The notes under the pieces: generated by a model
Seen by the model: only the letters and a program-made list of their open reading frames with translations
Told to the model about the DNA's origin: nothing
Database searches by the model: none
Program-made: the position numbers and the translations under genes
Origin: Bog-473 sp963717455
GTDB taxonomy: Bacteria > Actinomycetota > Acidimicrobiia > Acidimicrobiales > RAAP-2
Assembly: GCA_963717455.1 (NCBI GenBank)
Contig: OY970336.1
Span: 1,240,001-1,304,000, forward strand
Length of the DNA: 64,000 nt
Direction: 5' to 3'
Shown here: positions 16,807-24,772 of the stretch, piece after piece
Numbering within the stretch: position 1 is the stretch's first letter
Layout of the letters: every line of letters begins with the position of its first letter

Positions 16807-18008
16807 GTTCCCCCGACCCCCGCAACCCGGGGCGGCAGGCGGGTCAGGCTACGCGCCCGCGTCCCGATCCCGTGACCCGAGGCGAGCAGAACGAGGAGGA
16901 TCTTGACGCGCCGGGCCCGGGCATCGGCGAGTGCGTAGTTGAGCTGGTAGCCGGGCAGCTCGAGATGGGTCAACGGCCAGGTGACCGACAGCAGTTGGCG
17001 TATGGCGTCGCCGCGCCATCCGCGGGTCGGCAGCGGGAAGAGCCCGACGGGCGCGTCGACGCCGACCCGGCGGGCCAGCGCCAGCGCAGCGCCGACCACG
17101 GTGACGCAGTGGGCCGCGCCGGCCACGCCACGCACACCGTGCCAGTCGATGGCGGCGCCACGCCGTGCGGCGTCCCCGACGATCATCGCCAGGTCGGCGA
17201 CCCACATCAGCCGCATGAAGCCGTGATGTGGCTTGCCGGCGTGGGCGGCCAGCACGACCAGCTCGTCGGTGGGGGCGAGCCCGAACGCCGGCGTGCCGGC
17301 GCATTCCAGCGGCTGGCGGCGCTCCCACAGCCGGCCGGGGTCGAGCGCGGTGACCCTCTGCGACGTGCGTTCGAGCCCGTAGTGCAGCTCCAAGAAGAGG
17401 GAGGGCACCTCGGGATGGGTCAGCGCGGAGTCGTAGCGGTCGCCACCGCCGGCGCGCACCACCCGCCAGCCGGCCGCGCGCAAGGCAGCGAGCGCTCGCC
17501 GGTGGTCGGTGCGGGGGAGCAGGAGGTCGATGTCCTCCATCGGCCGCAGCCCGGGCTCGGGGTAGCGGGCGGACACCGCCGGCCCCTTGAACACGACCGG
17601 TTCGAGCCCTGCATCGGTGAGCGGGCGTACGGCCAGGGCGACGGCGCGGGGCAGGAGCAGCAGTGCCTCCATCCTGAACGCGTCCGTCACGGCGCCGAGT
17701 GCCGCCCGGTCGGGCCCGAGCGTGTCGAGGGCGCCCGACGCGCCGAGCGCCCGGAACAACAAGGGGCCGATACGGTGGTCCGAGGCGGCGATCACCGCGT
17801 GGCCGACGTCGGCACCACCGGCGAGGGCACGCCGGACGAAGGCCGGATCAGGATCACGGCGGCAGGTTTCCCACAGCAGCATTGCCGTCTGCTCGGCCGT
17901 GCCCGCCGCGGGCGCCGCGCCGCCACCCGTGGGCGCGCCCTGCGCTCTGTCCGAGGAGAAGGAGTGCGGCGCGCTGGCGTCAGATCCGGTTGCGCCGAGC
18001 TTCGTCAT
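16803..18008 (-). CDS. Nucleotidyltransferase-family protein (PF14907 type)
   Basis: 401 aa. Matches the uncharacterised nucleotidyltransferase family found beside HPr-kinase-like and PqqD-like genes. The active-site region reads VVFKGPAVSARYPEPGLRPMEDIDLLLP, with the KG motif and the DxD-type metal pair (EDIDLLL) of the pol-beta fold. The C-terminal half is helical (AAHAGKPHHGFMRLMWVADLA). The ATG at 18008 has AAGGA upstream; the frame before it is arginine-rich and non-coding-looking. It is divergent from the Tat protein gene, and its context suggests it modifies a protein or peptide. Confidence 0.8.
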   Translation of the reverse strand: MTKLGATGSDASAPHSFSSDRAQGAPTGGGAAPAAGTAEQTAMLLWETCRRDPDPAFVRRALAGGADVGHAVIAASDHRIGPLLFRALGASGALDTLGPDRAALGAVTDAFRMEALLLLPRAVALAVRPLTDAGLEPVVFKGPAVSARYPEPGLRPMEDIDLLLPRTDHRRALAALRAAGWRVVRAGGGDRYDSALTHPEVPSLFLELHYGLERTSQRVTALDPGRLWERRQPLECAGTPAFGLAPTDELVVLAAHAGKPHHGFMRLMWVADLAMIVGDAARRGAAIDWHGVRGVAGAAHCVTVVGAALALARRVGVDAPVGLFPLPTRGWRGDAIRQLLSVTWPLTHLELPGYQLNYALADARARRVKILLVLLASGHGIGTRARSLTRLPPRVAGVGGT

Positions 18009-18253
18009 GGTCCTTGCAGAACGGGGCGGGCGCGTTCGGCATGCGGCCGCTCTCCGGACTGCCACCGCCATTGCGAATTTGGCGCTGCGACGCGGTAGTA
18101 AACGCTGTGCTCGGCCGTTACCGAGGCACCAGGGCAAACCTGCAGCTCCACCGGCCCCGTTTGCAACGCAAGTTGGGAACCGGCGCAGCCGCTGGTGCGG
18201 AGACGGAGGACAGGACGGCGTTGCGCGAGAGCGAGCCAAGAACGGCAGTCGAC
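18009..18253. other. Divergent intergenic region of the modification cluster
   Basis: 245 bp between the nucleotidyltransferase (minus) and Tat-protein (plus) genes, probably holding both promoters. I looked for a small precursor-peptide ORF and found none I could defend. Confidence 0.4.
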
Positions 18254-18754
18254 ATGCACAGCGAAAAGACACACAGAGATGTCGGGGCGTCTCCGCTGGG
18301 TGCGGGCGTCCCGCCCCCGGGCCCGCTTCGCCTCTCGCGGCGCCGGGTCATCGGGCGCATGTCGGCGATGGCCGGCGCCGGCGCCGTCGCCTGGGTGGTG
18401 CCCGAGATCCTCACCGCCAAGCCTGCCGCCGGCGCCACGCTCTCCGGCAGCTCGAGCTCGGGCGGCGGGGGCACGACGTCGGGTGGCGTGACAACCAGCG
18501 CAAGCACCACGGGCGACCCGGGCGCGAACGTCACCAGCGGGGGCGACGGGGCGAACGAGACGAGCGCTGTGACCGCGGCAGCCACGACTCCTTCGAAGAC
18601 GCTGGCCTTCACCGGCCTCGACATCACGCGCGACGCGGAGATCGGGGCCGCGCTGGTCGCCGGCGGATGGGCGATGCAGCACTGGGCCAGCCGGACGCCC
18701 AAGCTGGCGGCCGACGGCCGGATCGAGGCTGGCAGCGCGGGCGACGCATCCTGA
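18254..18754 (+). CDS. Tat-exported Ser/Thr/Gly-rich surface protein with LAFTG anchor motif
   Basis: 166 aa. Residues 25-60 are a twin-arginine signal: LSRRRVIGRM, a hydrophobic stretch AMAGAGAVAWVVPEIL, then an AxA-type site (AAGA). Next comes a low-complexity Ser/Thr/Gly/Ala segment of about 65 residues. Near the C-terminus is KTLAFTGLD followed by a short hydrophobic segment (IGAALVAGGWAM) and basic residues. LAFTG-type tails are seen on actinobacterial surface proteins as sortase-like anchors. It lies directly upstream of the HPr-kinase-like gene (6-bp gap), so it is a candidate substrate of the cluster. No close family recognised. Confidence 0.65.
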   Translation: MHSEKTHRDVGASPLGAGVPPPGPLRLSRRRVIGRMSAMAGAGAVAWVVPEILTAKPAAGATLSGSSSSGGGGTTSGGVTTSASTTGDPGANVTSGGDGANETSAVTAAATTPSKTLAFTGLDITRDAEIGAALVAGGWAMQHWASRTPKLAADGRIEAGSAGDAS

Positions 18755-18760
18755 GTCGCG

Positions 18761-19657
18761 GTGGGCGTGGACGACTGGGTGCATCGCACACAGAACCTGA
18801 ACGGACTGTCGTACCGCTTCGCGGTGCGCGCCGACGACCGGCGCCTGGGTCACCTCGTCGACACCGTGCTGGCCGGGTTGCGTGACGCCGGCGAGGGCCC
18901 GCCGGCGGAGCACTGGTACTCGCTGACCGCGTCGGAGGGAGCTGCCGGCACCGTCGACGTGACGCGGGACGGCGAGGTCGTCGCTCGCGGGCAACGCAAC
19001 GGTGACGCCGTGGGGTGGGTCGACCGTGCCGCGGCGGACGCCAGCGGGGACCACCTCCTCTTCCACGCCGGCGCGCTCGAGGCCGGCGGAACCGGTGTGC
19101 TGGTCCCCGGAGCCTCGGGGTCGGGCAAGTCCACGCTGGTGGCGGGCCTGGCCCGCGCCGGTCTCGGCTACCTGACCGACGAACTGGCTGCCCTCGACGT
19201 GGCGAGCGGGGAGCTGCTGCCGTACCCCAAGCCGATCACGGTGAAGCCCGGCAGCTTCACTGCGCTCTCCGACCTGGATCCTGCGGCCGGACTCGACCTC
19301 GGGCCCGGATCCTGGGCCGGCGAGGAGTGGCAGGTGGCGGCCGGGGAGGGCTCCGGGCTCGGGATCGGCCGGGCCTGCGAGCCCGGTGTCGTCGTGGTGC
19401 CCCGCTACGACGCCGGCGCGGAGACTGCGCTCACGCCGCTGACGGACACCGAGGCGTTCTTCGCGCTGGCACTCAACGCTGTGAACCTCCTCCCGCACGG
19501 AGCGGCGGCCACCGCCGCCTTGGGCCGCGTCGTGGCGGGGTGCCGGTGCTATGCCCTCACCATGTCGGACCTCGACGAGGCGTGCCGCCTGGTCGAGGGG
19601 CTCATGGCCGAGGCGCCCGTGCCGGCTGCGGCACGGGGCGGTGGACATGGACGCTGA
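18761..19657 (+). CDS. HPr-kinase-like ATPase (HPr-rel-A type)
   Basis: 298 aa. P-loop kinase related to HprK, which phosphorylates serine on a protein partner. Walker A GASGSGKST is at 117-125, followed by GLGYLTDELAALD (acidic DE) and PYPKPITVKPG, both characteristic of the HprK-related A group. The N-terminal 100 residues have no clear assignment. It is followed by the PqqD-like gene, which overlaps its 3' end by 11 bp. No HPr protein or PTS gene is in the window, so a different target is likely. Confidence 0.8.
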   Translation: MGVDDWVHRTQNLNGLSYRFAVRADDRRLGHLVDTVLAGLRDAGEGPPAEHWYSLTASEGAAGTVDVTRDGEVVARGQRNGDAVGWVDRAAADASGDHLLFHAGALEAGGTGVLVPGASGSGKSTLVAGLARAGLGYLTDELAALDVASGELLPYPKPITVKPGSFTALSDLDPAAGLDLGPGSWAGEEWQVAAGEGSGLGIGRACEPGVVVVPRYDAGAETALTPLTDTEAFFALALNAVNLLPHGAAATAALGRVVAGCRCYALTMSDLDEACRLVEGLMAEAPVPAAARGGGHGR

Positions 19658-19946
19658 GTGGGCTCACGGGGACGGGCGTCCGGTGCGCCGGGACGTCGCC
19701 GCGGTGCCCCTGGACGACAACCTGGCCGTGCACGACGAGGTGGGGCAGTTGATGATCCTGCTCAACAGGAGCGCCGCGGCGGTGTGGGAGCTCTGCGACG
19801 GCACCAGGACCCTGGACGAGCTGGTGCGCGCCCTCCCCGAGGCGCACGGGGCGTCCGACGCCGACGTGGAGGTGATCGGCGAGGACGTGCGGCTGACCGT
19901 GCACAAGCTGGCCGACCTGGGCCTGGTGGTCGACGCCGGGAGGTAG
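19647..19946 (+). CDS. PqqD-like (RiPP recognition element) protein
   Basis: 99 aa. PqqD-fold proteins bind leader peptides and present them to modifying enzymes. The pattern LLNRSAAAVWELCDGTRTLDELVRALPEA is the family core, followed by a short helix pair ending DLGLVVDAGR. The ATG at 19647 lies inside the end of the kinase gene, so translation is coupled. It would be the adaptor of the kinase/nucleotidyltransferase cluster. A GTG at 19641 is an alternative start. Confidence 0.8.
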   Translation: MDAEWAHGDGRPVRRDVAAVPLDDNLAVHDEVGQLMILLNRSAAAVWELCDGTRTLDELVRALPEAHGASDADVEVIGEDVRLTVHKLADLGLVVDAGR

Positions 19947-19984
19947 GAGTTGCCGCCCGGGCGGGCGGTTGTGGAGGATGGGGC

Positions 19985-20815
19985 ATGCCCATCGCCCACC
20001 TGTCGAGTGACGCGAGCCCGGACGAGGTGGCGGCGACTGTCGGGCGTGACGGGGCCGTGGTCGTCGACGGGGTGGCGCCGCCGGGACTGCTGGACCGCAT
20101 CGAGTCCGAGCTGCGTCCCTACCTCGATGCGACACCGACGGGTCCCGACGACTTCAGCGGCAACCGCACCCGGCGGACCGGGTCGTTGATCGCCCGCTCG
20201 CCGTCGTGCCGACAGCTCGTGATGCACCCGCTCGCCCTCGGTACGGCGCGCACGTTCCTGGGCCACGCGACGAACATCCAGCTGCACCTGACGCAGGCCA
20301 TCGCCATCGGCCCGGGGGAGAACGCCCAGCCCATCCACCGGGACCAATGGGCGTTCGACTTCTTCCCGTTCCCGCCGGGCTACGAGGTCCAGTGCAACAC
20401 CATCTGGGCGCTCAACGACTTCACCGAGATGAACGGCGCCACCCGCATCGTCCCGGGCAGCAACCATCGTGAGGACAAGCTGAGGTTCTCCCTCGACGAC
20501 ACAGAGCCCGCCGAGATGGCGCGCGGCTCGGTCCTCTTCTACTCAGGGAGCGTGTACCACGGTGGTGGCCCCAACCGCTCCGGCACCACCCGCGTCGGGC
20601 TGAACATCACCTACAACGTGGCCTGGCTGCGCCAGGAGGAGAACCAGTACCTCTCCGTGCCGCGCCAGGTCGCCGAGACGCTGCCGACCGACCTGCTCCG
20701 CCTGATGGGGTACGACCGCGGTGCGTACGCGCTCGGCTACATCGAGGACTTGCGCGATCCCATTGAGGCGGTGCGTCCCGGCACCGGCTCCACGGGGTTT
20801 GCGGTGACCGGGTAA
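19985..20815 (+). CDS. Phytanoyl-CoA dioxygenase (PhyH) family protein
   Basis: 276 aa Fe(II)/2-oxoglutarate-dependent hydroxylase. The HxD pair is in PIHRDQWAFDFFP near residue 118, and the distal His and 2-oxoglutarate Arg are in VYHGGGPNRSGTTR near 185-198. The start ATG has GGAGG seven bases upstream; upstream frame sequence is non-coding-looking. It hydroxylates a carboxylic or acyl substrate that cannot be inferred. A second PhyH gene lies 1.3 kb downstream. Confidence 0.87.
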   Translation: MPIAHLSSDASPDEVAATVGRDGAVVVDGVAPPGLLDRIESELRPYLDATPTGPDDFSGNRTRRTGSLIARSPSCRQLVMHPLALGTARTFLGHATNIQLHLTQAIAIGPGENAQPIHRDQWAFDFFPFPPGYEVQCNTIWALNDFTEMNGATRIVPGSNHREDKLRFSLDDTEPAEMARGSVLFYSGSVYHGGGPNRSGTTRVGLNITYNVAWLRQEENQYLSVPRQVAETLPTDLLRLMGYDRGAYALGYIEDLRDPIEAVRPGTGSTGFAVTG

Positions 20816-20883
20816 CGCCCGCGCTGGTTGCATCCCCCATGCGATCAGCCAGCACCGCGTGGAGCGCCGGTACGGTTGGTGCC

Positions 20884-21369
20884 GTGCCCGTGGACATTCG
20901 GACGGCGACGGTGGACGACCACGACGAGTTGTTCACCGCGTTCGGCCGCATCGTCGGCGCCCGTGAGGGTTTCCCCCAGCTTCCCCCGCTCACCCGCGAG
21001 GACTTCGACGACTACTGGATCGAGCACTCGTCGGCGGTCTGCGTCGCTCACTTCGGCGGCTACCTGATCGGCGCCTACTACATAAAGCCCAACTTCGTCG
21101 GCCGGGCGGCACACATCGCCAATGCCGGCTACTTCGTCCTCACGCCCTACCGGAGCACGGGGGTCGGGCGGACGATGGTGGAGCACTCGCTGCGCGAGGC
21201 GCGGCGCCTGGGGTTCGACGCCATGCAGTTCAACCTCGTGTTCGAGTCCAACCCCGCCCGGGACATGTACCGCAAGCTGGGCTTCGAGGAGATCGGCCGC
21301 ATCCCCGAGGCCGTCGAGGGCGAGGACGCGCTGATCTACTGGCGCAGCCTGGCGGACATAGAGCCGTGA
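20884..21369 (+). CDS. GNAT-family N-acetyltransferase
   Basis: About 161 aa. Acetyl-CoA-binding loop in FVLTPYRSTGVGRTMVEHSLREA (motif A, RxxGxG), preceded by the beta-strand and followed by ESNPARDMYRKLGFEEIGRIPEA (motif B). GTG at 20884 is my choice; an ATG at 20839 would add 15 residues. The stop overlaps the crotonase start as GTGA. Confidence 0.85.
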   Translation: MPVDIRTATVDDHDELFTAFGRIVGAREGFPQLPPLTREDFDDYWIEHSSAVCVAHFGGYLIGAYYIKPNFVGRAAHIANAGYFVLTPYRSTGVGRTMVEHSLREARRLGFDAMQFNLVFESNPARDMYRKLGFEEIGRIPEAVEGEDALIYWRSLADIEP

Positions 21370-22130
21370 GCGGTCCCGAGGTCACGGTGGACCAGCACGG
21401 CGACCATGTCGCCCTCGTGTGCATGCATCGGCCGCCGAACAATTACTTCGACACTTCCCTGATCGAAGAGGTGGCCGCGGCCTACGAGGCCCTGGACCTC
21501 TCGGGGTGGTGCCGCGCCATCGTGCTGGCGTCCGAGGGCCGACACTTCTGTGCCGGCCTCGACTTCGCGGCCAATGCGGGGCAGGACATCGCCGCCCTCT
21601 ACCGTGCGGCACTGCGTCTCTTCGCCGCGCCGCTCCCCGTGGTGGCCGCCGTGCAGGGGGCAGCCATCGGGGGCGGCTGCGGGCTGGCCCTCTCGGCCGA
21701 CTTCAGGGTGGCCACGCCCCAGAGCCGCTTCAGCGCGAACTTCGCGCGCCTCGGCTTCCATCATGGCTTCGCCCTCACCGTGACGCTGCCGTCGACCGTC
21801 GGCCGGCAGGCCGCGGCCGACCTGCTGCTCACGGGCCGGCGGGTCGGGGGCGACGTGGCGCTCGCCCTCGGCCTGTGCGACCGCCTGGCCGGTGACGGCG
21901 AGGGCGAACTGTTGGGAGATGCGCTGGGCTACGCCGGTGAGTTGGCCGCCGCGGGACCGCTGGCGGTTCGCTCCATCCGGGCGACGCTGCGCCGCGGCCT
22001 GCTGGAGGAGGCCCGGCTCGCCATGGAGCACGAGTGCGCCGAACAACTCCGTCTGCGCGACAGCGCCGACTTCGCCGAGGGCGTGCGCGCCGCCGCCGAG
22101 CGCCGCCAGCCCCGGTTCAGCGGGTCATGA
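21366..22130 (+). CDS. Enoyl-CoA hydratase/isomerase family (crotonase) protein
   Basis: 254 aa. Oxyanion-hole segments are FCAGLDFA (near 60) and GAAIGGGCGLALSADFR (near 98). By hand alignment to rat crotonase, the first catalytic Glu position is Phe (RFSANFARLGFHHG) and the second is Asp (ADLLLTGRR), so a plain hydratase is doubtful and an isomerase or other member is more likely. The GTG start overlaps the GNAT stop, and the stop overlaps the second PhyH gene (ATGA). Confidence 0.83.
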   Translation: MSGPEVTVDQHGDHVALVCMHRPPNNYFDTSLIEEVAAAYEALDLSGWCRAIVLASEGRHFCAGLDFAANAGQDIAALYRAALRLFAAPLPVVAAVQGAAIGGGCGLALSADFRVATPQSRFSANFARLGFHHGFALTVTLPSTVGRQAAADLLLTGRRVGGDVALALGLCDRLAGDGEGELLGDALGYAGELAAAGPLAVRSIRATLRRGLLEEARLAMEHECAEQLRLRDSADFAEGVRAAAERRQPRFSGS

Positions 22131-22960
22131 GCGTGGCCGGGCCCGCGCTCCACGAGCTCAACTCCTCCTTCTCCTGGACCGACCACACCGGCCCGTTCCG
22201 GGCCGTGACGCCAGACCAGGCCCGCCAGTACGACGAGTCGGGATTCTTCGTGTTGGAGGCCGCGCTGGGTGCGGACGAGGTGGCGGAGCTCGTAGGGGAG
22301 ATCGACCCCTTCGAGGCGCGCCAGGAGGAGGCGTTGCGCGCGATGGAGGGCGGGCGCTTCTTCATCGCGCGTGCCGACGAGATCACCTTCACGACCCACC
22401 TCGTTGTGCGCTCGCGGCTGCTGCGCCGCTTCACGTCCTCGGCGCTCCTCGCCGACGTCTGCGCCGACCTCATCGGTCCCGACGTCCGCCTGTACTGGGA
22501 CCAGGCGGTGTACAAGAAGCCGGGCACCGAATCGCCGTTCCCGTGGCACCAGGACAACGGGTACGCCTTCCTCGAGCCGCAGCAGTACGTGACGTGCTGG
22601 GTCGCGCTGACCGACGCCACCGAGGACAACGGGTGCCCGTGGGTGGTGCCGGGGCTGCACCGGCTCGGCACGCTTGCGCACGTGTACTCCGACACCGGCT
22701 TCGTCTGCCTGCGCGACCCTGAGCACGCCGTCGCCGTGCCGGTGCCGGCCGGCAGCATCGTCGTGTTCTCCTCGCTGACGCCGCACTCGACCGGGCCCAA
22801 CCGCACCGACGAGGTGCGCAAGGCCTACATCGTGCAGTTCGCGCCGAGGGGAGCCGCGGTGATCCGGGCCGAGCCGGGCGGGGCGACGGCCCGGATCACC
22901 GCCGACGACGAGTCCCGGCAGTACGAGGTGCTGCGCGACGGCGAGCGCGTCACGAGCTAG
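22127..22960 (+). CDS. Phytanoyl-CoA dioxygenase (PhyH) family protein
   Basis: 277 aa. HxD motif in PFPWHQDNGYAFLEPQQYVTCW near residue 142, and distal His/Arg in TPHSTGPNRTDEVRKAY. It begins with the HELNSSFSWTDHTGPFRAVTPDQARQYDESGFFVLE N-terminus common in this family. The ATG overlaps the crotonase stop as ATGA. The gene ends on TAG, overlapped by the convergent small gene. Substrate unknown. Confidence 0.86.
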   Translation: MSVAGPALHELNSSFSWTDHTGPFRAVTPDQARQYDESGFFVLEAALGADEVAELVGEIDPFEARQEEALRAMEGGRFFIARADEITFTTHLVVRSRLLRRFTSSALLADVCADLIGPDVRLYWDQAVYKKPGTESPFPWHQDNGYAFLEPQQYVTCWVALTDATEDNGCPWVVPGLHRLGTLAHVYSDTGFVCLRDPEHAVAVPVPAGSIVVFSSLTPHSTGPNRTDEVRKAYIVQFAPRGAAVIRAEPGGATARITADDESRQYEVLRDGERVTS

Positions 22961-23154
22961 GGGAAACGGCCGACGGGCCTCCCCCGTGCGGCGTCGGCGC
23001 CTGCGGCACCGATCAGGCTCAACACGGTGGCCAGTGCTCCGCCGGCCACGAGGGTCTTGCGGGGAGTGGACCATCGCCACCGGGCGCCGGGGCGCGGCTC
23101 GGGGAGCGCGCGGCCGGTGGTCGGAGGCGCCTGTCGCCGTGGGGTGGCCTTCAT
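22957..23154 (-). CDS. Small predicted membrane/secreted protein
   Basis: 65 aa. The N-terminal half is Arg/Pro-rich and basic. A hydrophobic segment (KTLVAGGALATVLSLIGAAGADAA) is followed by a short basic tail, so it is a single-pass or exported peptide. The ATG at 23154 has AGGAG six bases upstream. It overlaps the PhyH stop by 3 bp on the opposite strand. No family recognised. Confidence 0.55.
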   Translation of the reverse strand: MKATPRRQAPPTTGRALPEPRPGARWRWSTPRKTLVAGGALATVLSLIGAAGADAARGRPVGRFP

Positions 23155-23327
23155 GTCGTGCTCCTGGCCTGTCGTCGACCCGGCGATCTGCCGGCGCCTG
23201 CACCATGCGCCCGAGGCGTGTGACCACGCTGCACGGCTGCTGGGACTTCGGTCACAAACGGGCGCGCCGACCGGGGGCCTTGCCGTGGCCGCACTAGGGT
23301 GGGCCGCACAGGACCAAGGGGGTTCCC

Positions 23328-24539
23328 ATGACACAGATCGCGCCCGTCAAGGACTGGGCCACCGACTTCGACGTCTTGGATCCGCGCTATGTGGCCGACC
23401 CCTTCCGCATCTGGGACGACCTCCGCCAGAGCTGCCCGATCGCCCACACGGACCGGCGCAAGAGCAGCTGGCTGCCGACCCGGTACGAGGACGTGACGGC
23501 GATCGCGCACGACATCGAGCACTTCAGCTCGCTCAAGGTGGCGGTCATCCCGGGTGACGAGGACGAGGACCCAGCGAACTTCGAGGGGCCCAATCTCGAG
23601 TACGGCCTGCCCCCCATTTCGTCGGACCCGCCGCTGCACACCTGGACCCGCCGGCTCCTGCTGCCCTGGTTCTCGCACAAGCGGGTCGACAGCTACGTAC
23701 CGATGACGCGCGACCTGTGCCGCCGGCTGGTCGACGGGTTCGCCGGGGCCGGCCACGCCGACGCGGCGGCGGACTACGCCCAGCAGATCCCGGTCCGGGT
23801 CATCGCCCACATCCTGGGCGTCTCCCCCGACCTTTCCGACACCTTCACGGGCTGGGTGCGCGACGTGCTCGAGTTCGCCGATGACGCCGAGCGCCGCCAG
23901 CGCGGTGCCGAGGGCCTGCTCAATTACTTCCTGGGGCAGCTCGAGGACCGCCGCCAGCATCCCGGTGACGACCTGCTGAGCGAGCTCCTCACCACCGAGG
24001 TGGACGGGAAGCCAGTCGACGACGGCATCGTGCTCGGCATGGCGGCACTCGCACTGATCGCCGGGGTGGACACTACCTGGAGCGCCATCGGCTCCTCACT
24101 CTGGCACCTGGCGACGCACCCCGACGACCGCAAGCGCCTGGTCGCCGAGCCCGAGCTGATGCCCACCGCGATCGAGGAGCTGTTGCGGGCCTACTCGCCG
24201 GTGACCATGGCGCGTGAGGTGACCGAGGACATCGTGTACGGCGGCTGCCCCATGAAGGCCGGGGACAAGGTGCTCATGAACTTCCCTGCGGCCAACCGCG
24301 ACCCCGAGGTGTTCGAGCACGCAGAGGAAGTCCAGTTGGACCGGGCCCACAACCGCCACGTGGCGTTCGGCGCGGGCATCCACCGCTGCGCCGGGTCGAA
24401 CCTGGCCCGCATGGAGCTGCAGGTCGCGCTCGAGGAGTGGCTGGCCCGCATTCCGGACTTCTCGCTCGCCGAGGGCGGGGAGGTCACCTGGGCCGGCGGC
24501 CAGGTCCGCGGCCCGCGCATCCTCCCGGTGGTGTTCTGA
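23328..24539 (+). CDS. Cytochrome P450
   Basis: 403 aa. I-helix ALIAGVDTTWSAIG (oxygen-activation GxDT), EELLR as ExxR, and heme loop HVAFGAGIHRCAGSNLAR with axial C354. It is a bacterial class I soluble enzyme; redox partners would be a ferredoxin reductase and the ferredoxin encoded immediately downstream. The ATG has a strong AAGGGGG upstream. The next gene begins on its TGA (TGATG). The substrate is likely a hydrophobic acid or steroid-like compound, but this is not shown by the sequence. Confidence 0.93.
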   Translation: MTQIAPVKDWATDFDVLDPRYVADPFRIWDDLRQSCPIAHTDRRKSSWLPTRYEDVTAIAHDIEHFSSLKVAVIPGDEDEDPANFEGPNLEYGLPPISSDPPLHTWTRRLLLPWFSHKRVDSYVPMTRDLCRRLVDGFAGAGHADAAADYAQQIPVRVIAHILGVSPDLSDTFTGWVRDVLEFADDAERRQRGAEGLLNYFLGQLEDRRQHPGDDLLSELLTTEVDGKPVDDGIVLGMAALALIAGVDTTWSAIGSSLWHLATHPDDRKRLVAEPELMPTAIEELLRAYSPVTMAREVTEDIVYGGCPMKAGDKVLMNFPAANRDPEVFEHAEEVQLDRAHNRHVAFGAGIHRCAGSNLARMELQVALEEWLARIPDFSLAEGGEVTWAGGQVRGPRILPVVF

Positions 24540-24733
24540 TGAAGCTGCGAGTCGACCCCGACAAGTGCCAGGGCCACGCCCGCTGCTACGGCCTCGCGCC
24601 AGAGATCTTCGACGTCGACGACTACGGGCTGGCCTCGGTCATCGTGGACGTGGTGCCACCCGAGCTCGAGGACAAGGCGCGGCTGGCCGTGGCCAACTGC
24701 CCCGAGTACGCCATAGAGATCATCAGCGACTGA
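24539..24733 (+). CDS. 3Fe-4S ferredoxin (P450 redox partner)
   Basis: 64 aa. KCQGHARC gives C10 and C16 with His and Ala at the usual fourth-ligand spacing, then NCPEYAI with C54. That CXXHXXC...CP pattern is the [3Fe-4S] ferredoxin that serves actinobacterial P450s. It overlaps the P450 stop by one base, so it is co-translated with its partner. Confidence 0.9.
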   Translation: MKLRVDPDKCQGHARCYGLAPEIFDVDDYGLASVIVDVVPPELEDKARLAVANCPEYAIEIISD

Positions 24734-24772
24734 CCCGGGGGCGACGGGCGGCCCCGGCACCGCCCGCGCCGC

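Noticed and set aside
16803..19946. Lasso-peptide biosynthetic cluster
   Set aside because: The kinase, PqqD and nucleotidyltransferase genes occur in some lasso clusters, but no asparagine-synthetase-like cyclase, transglutaminase-like protease or precursor peptide is visible.
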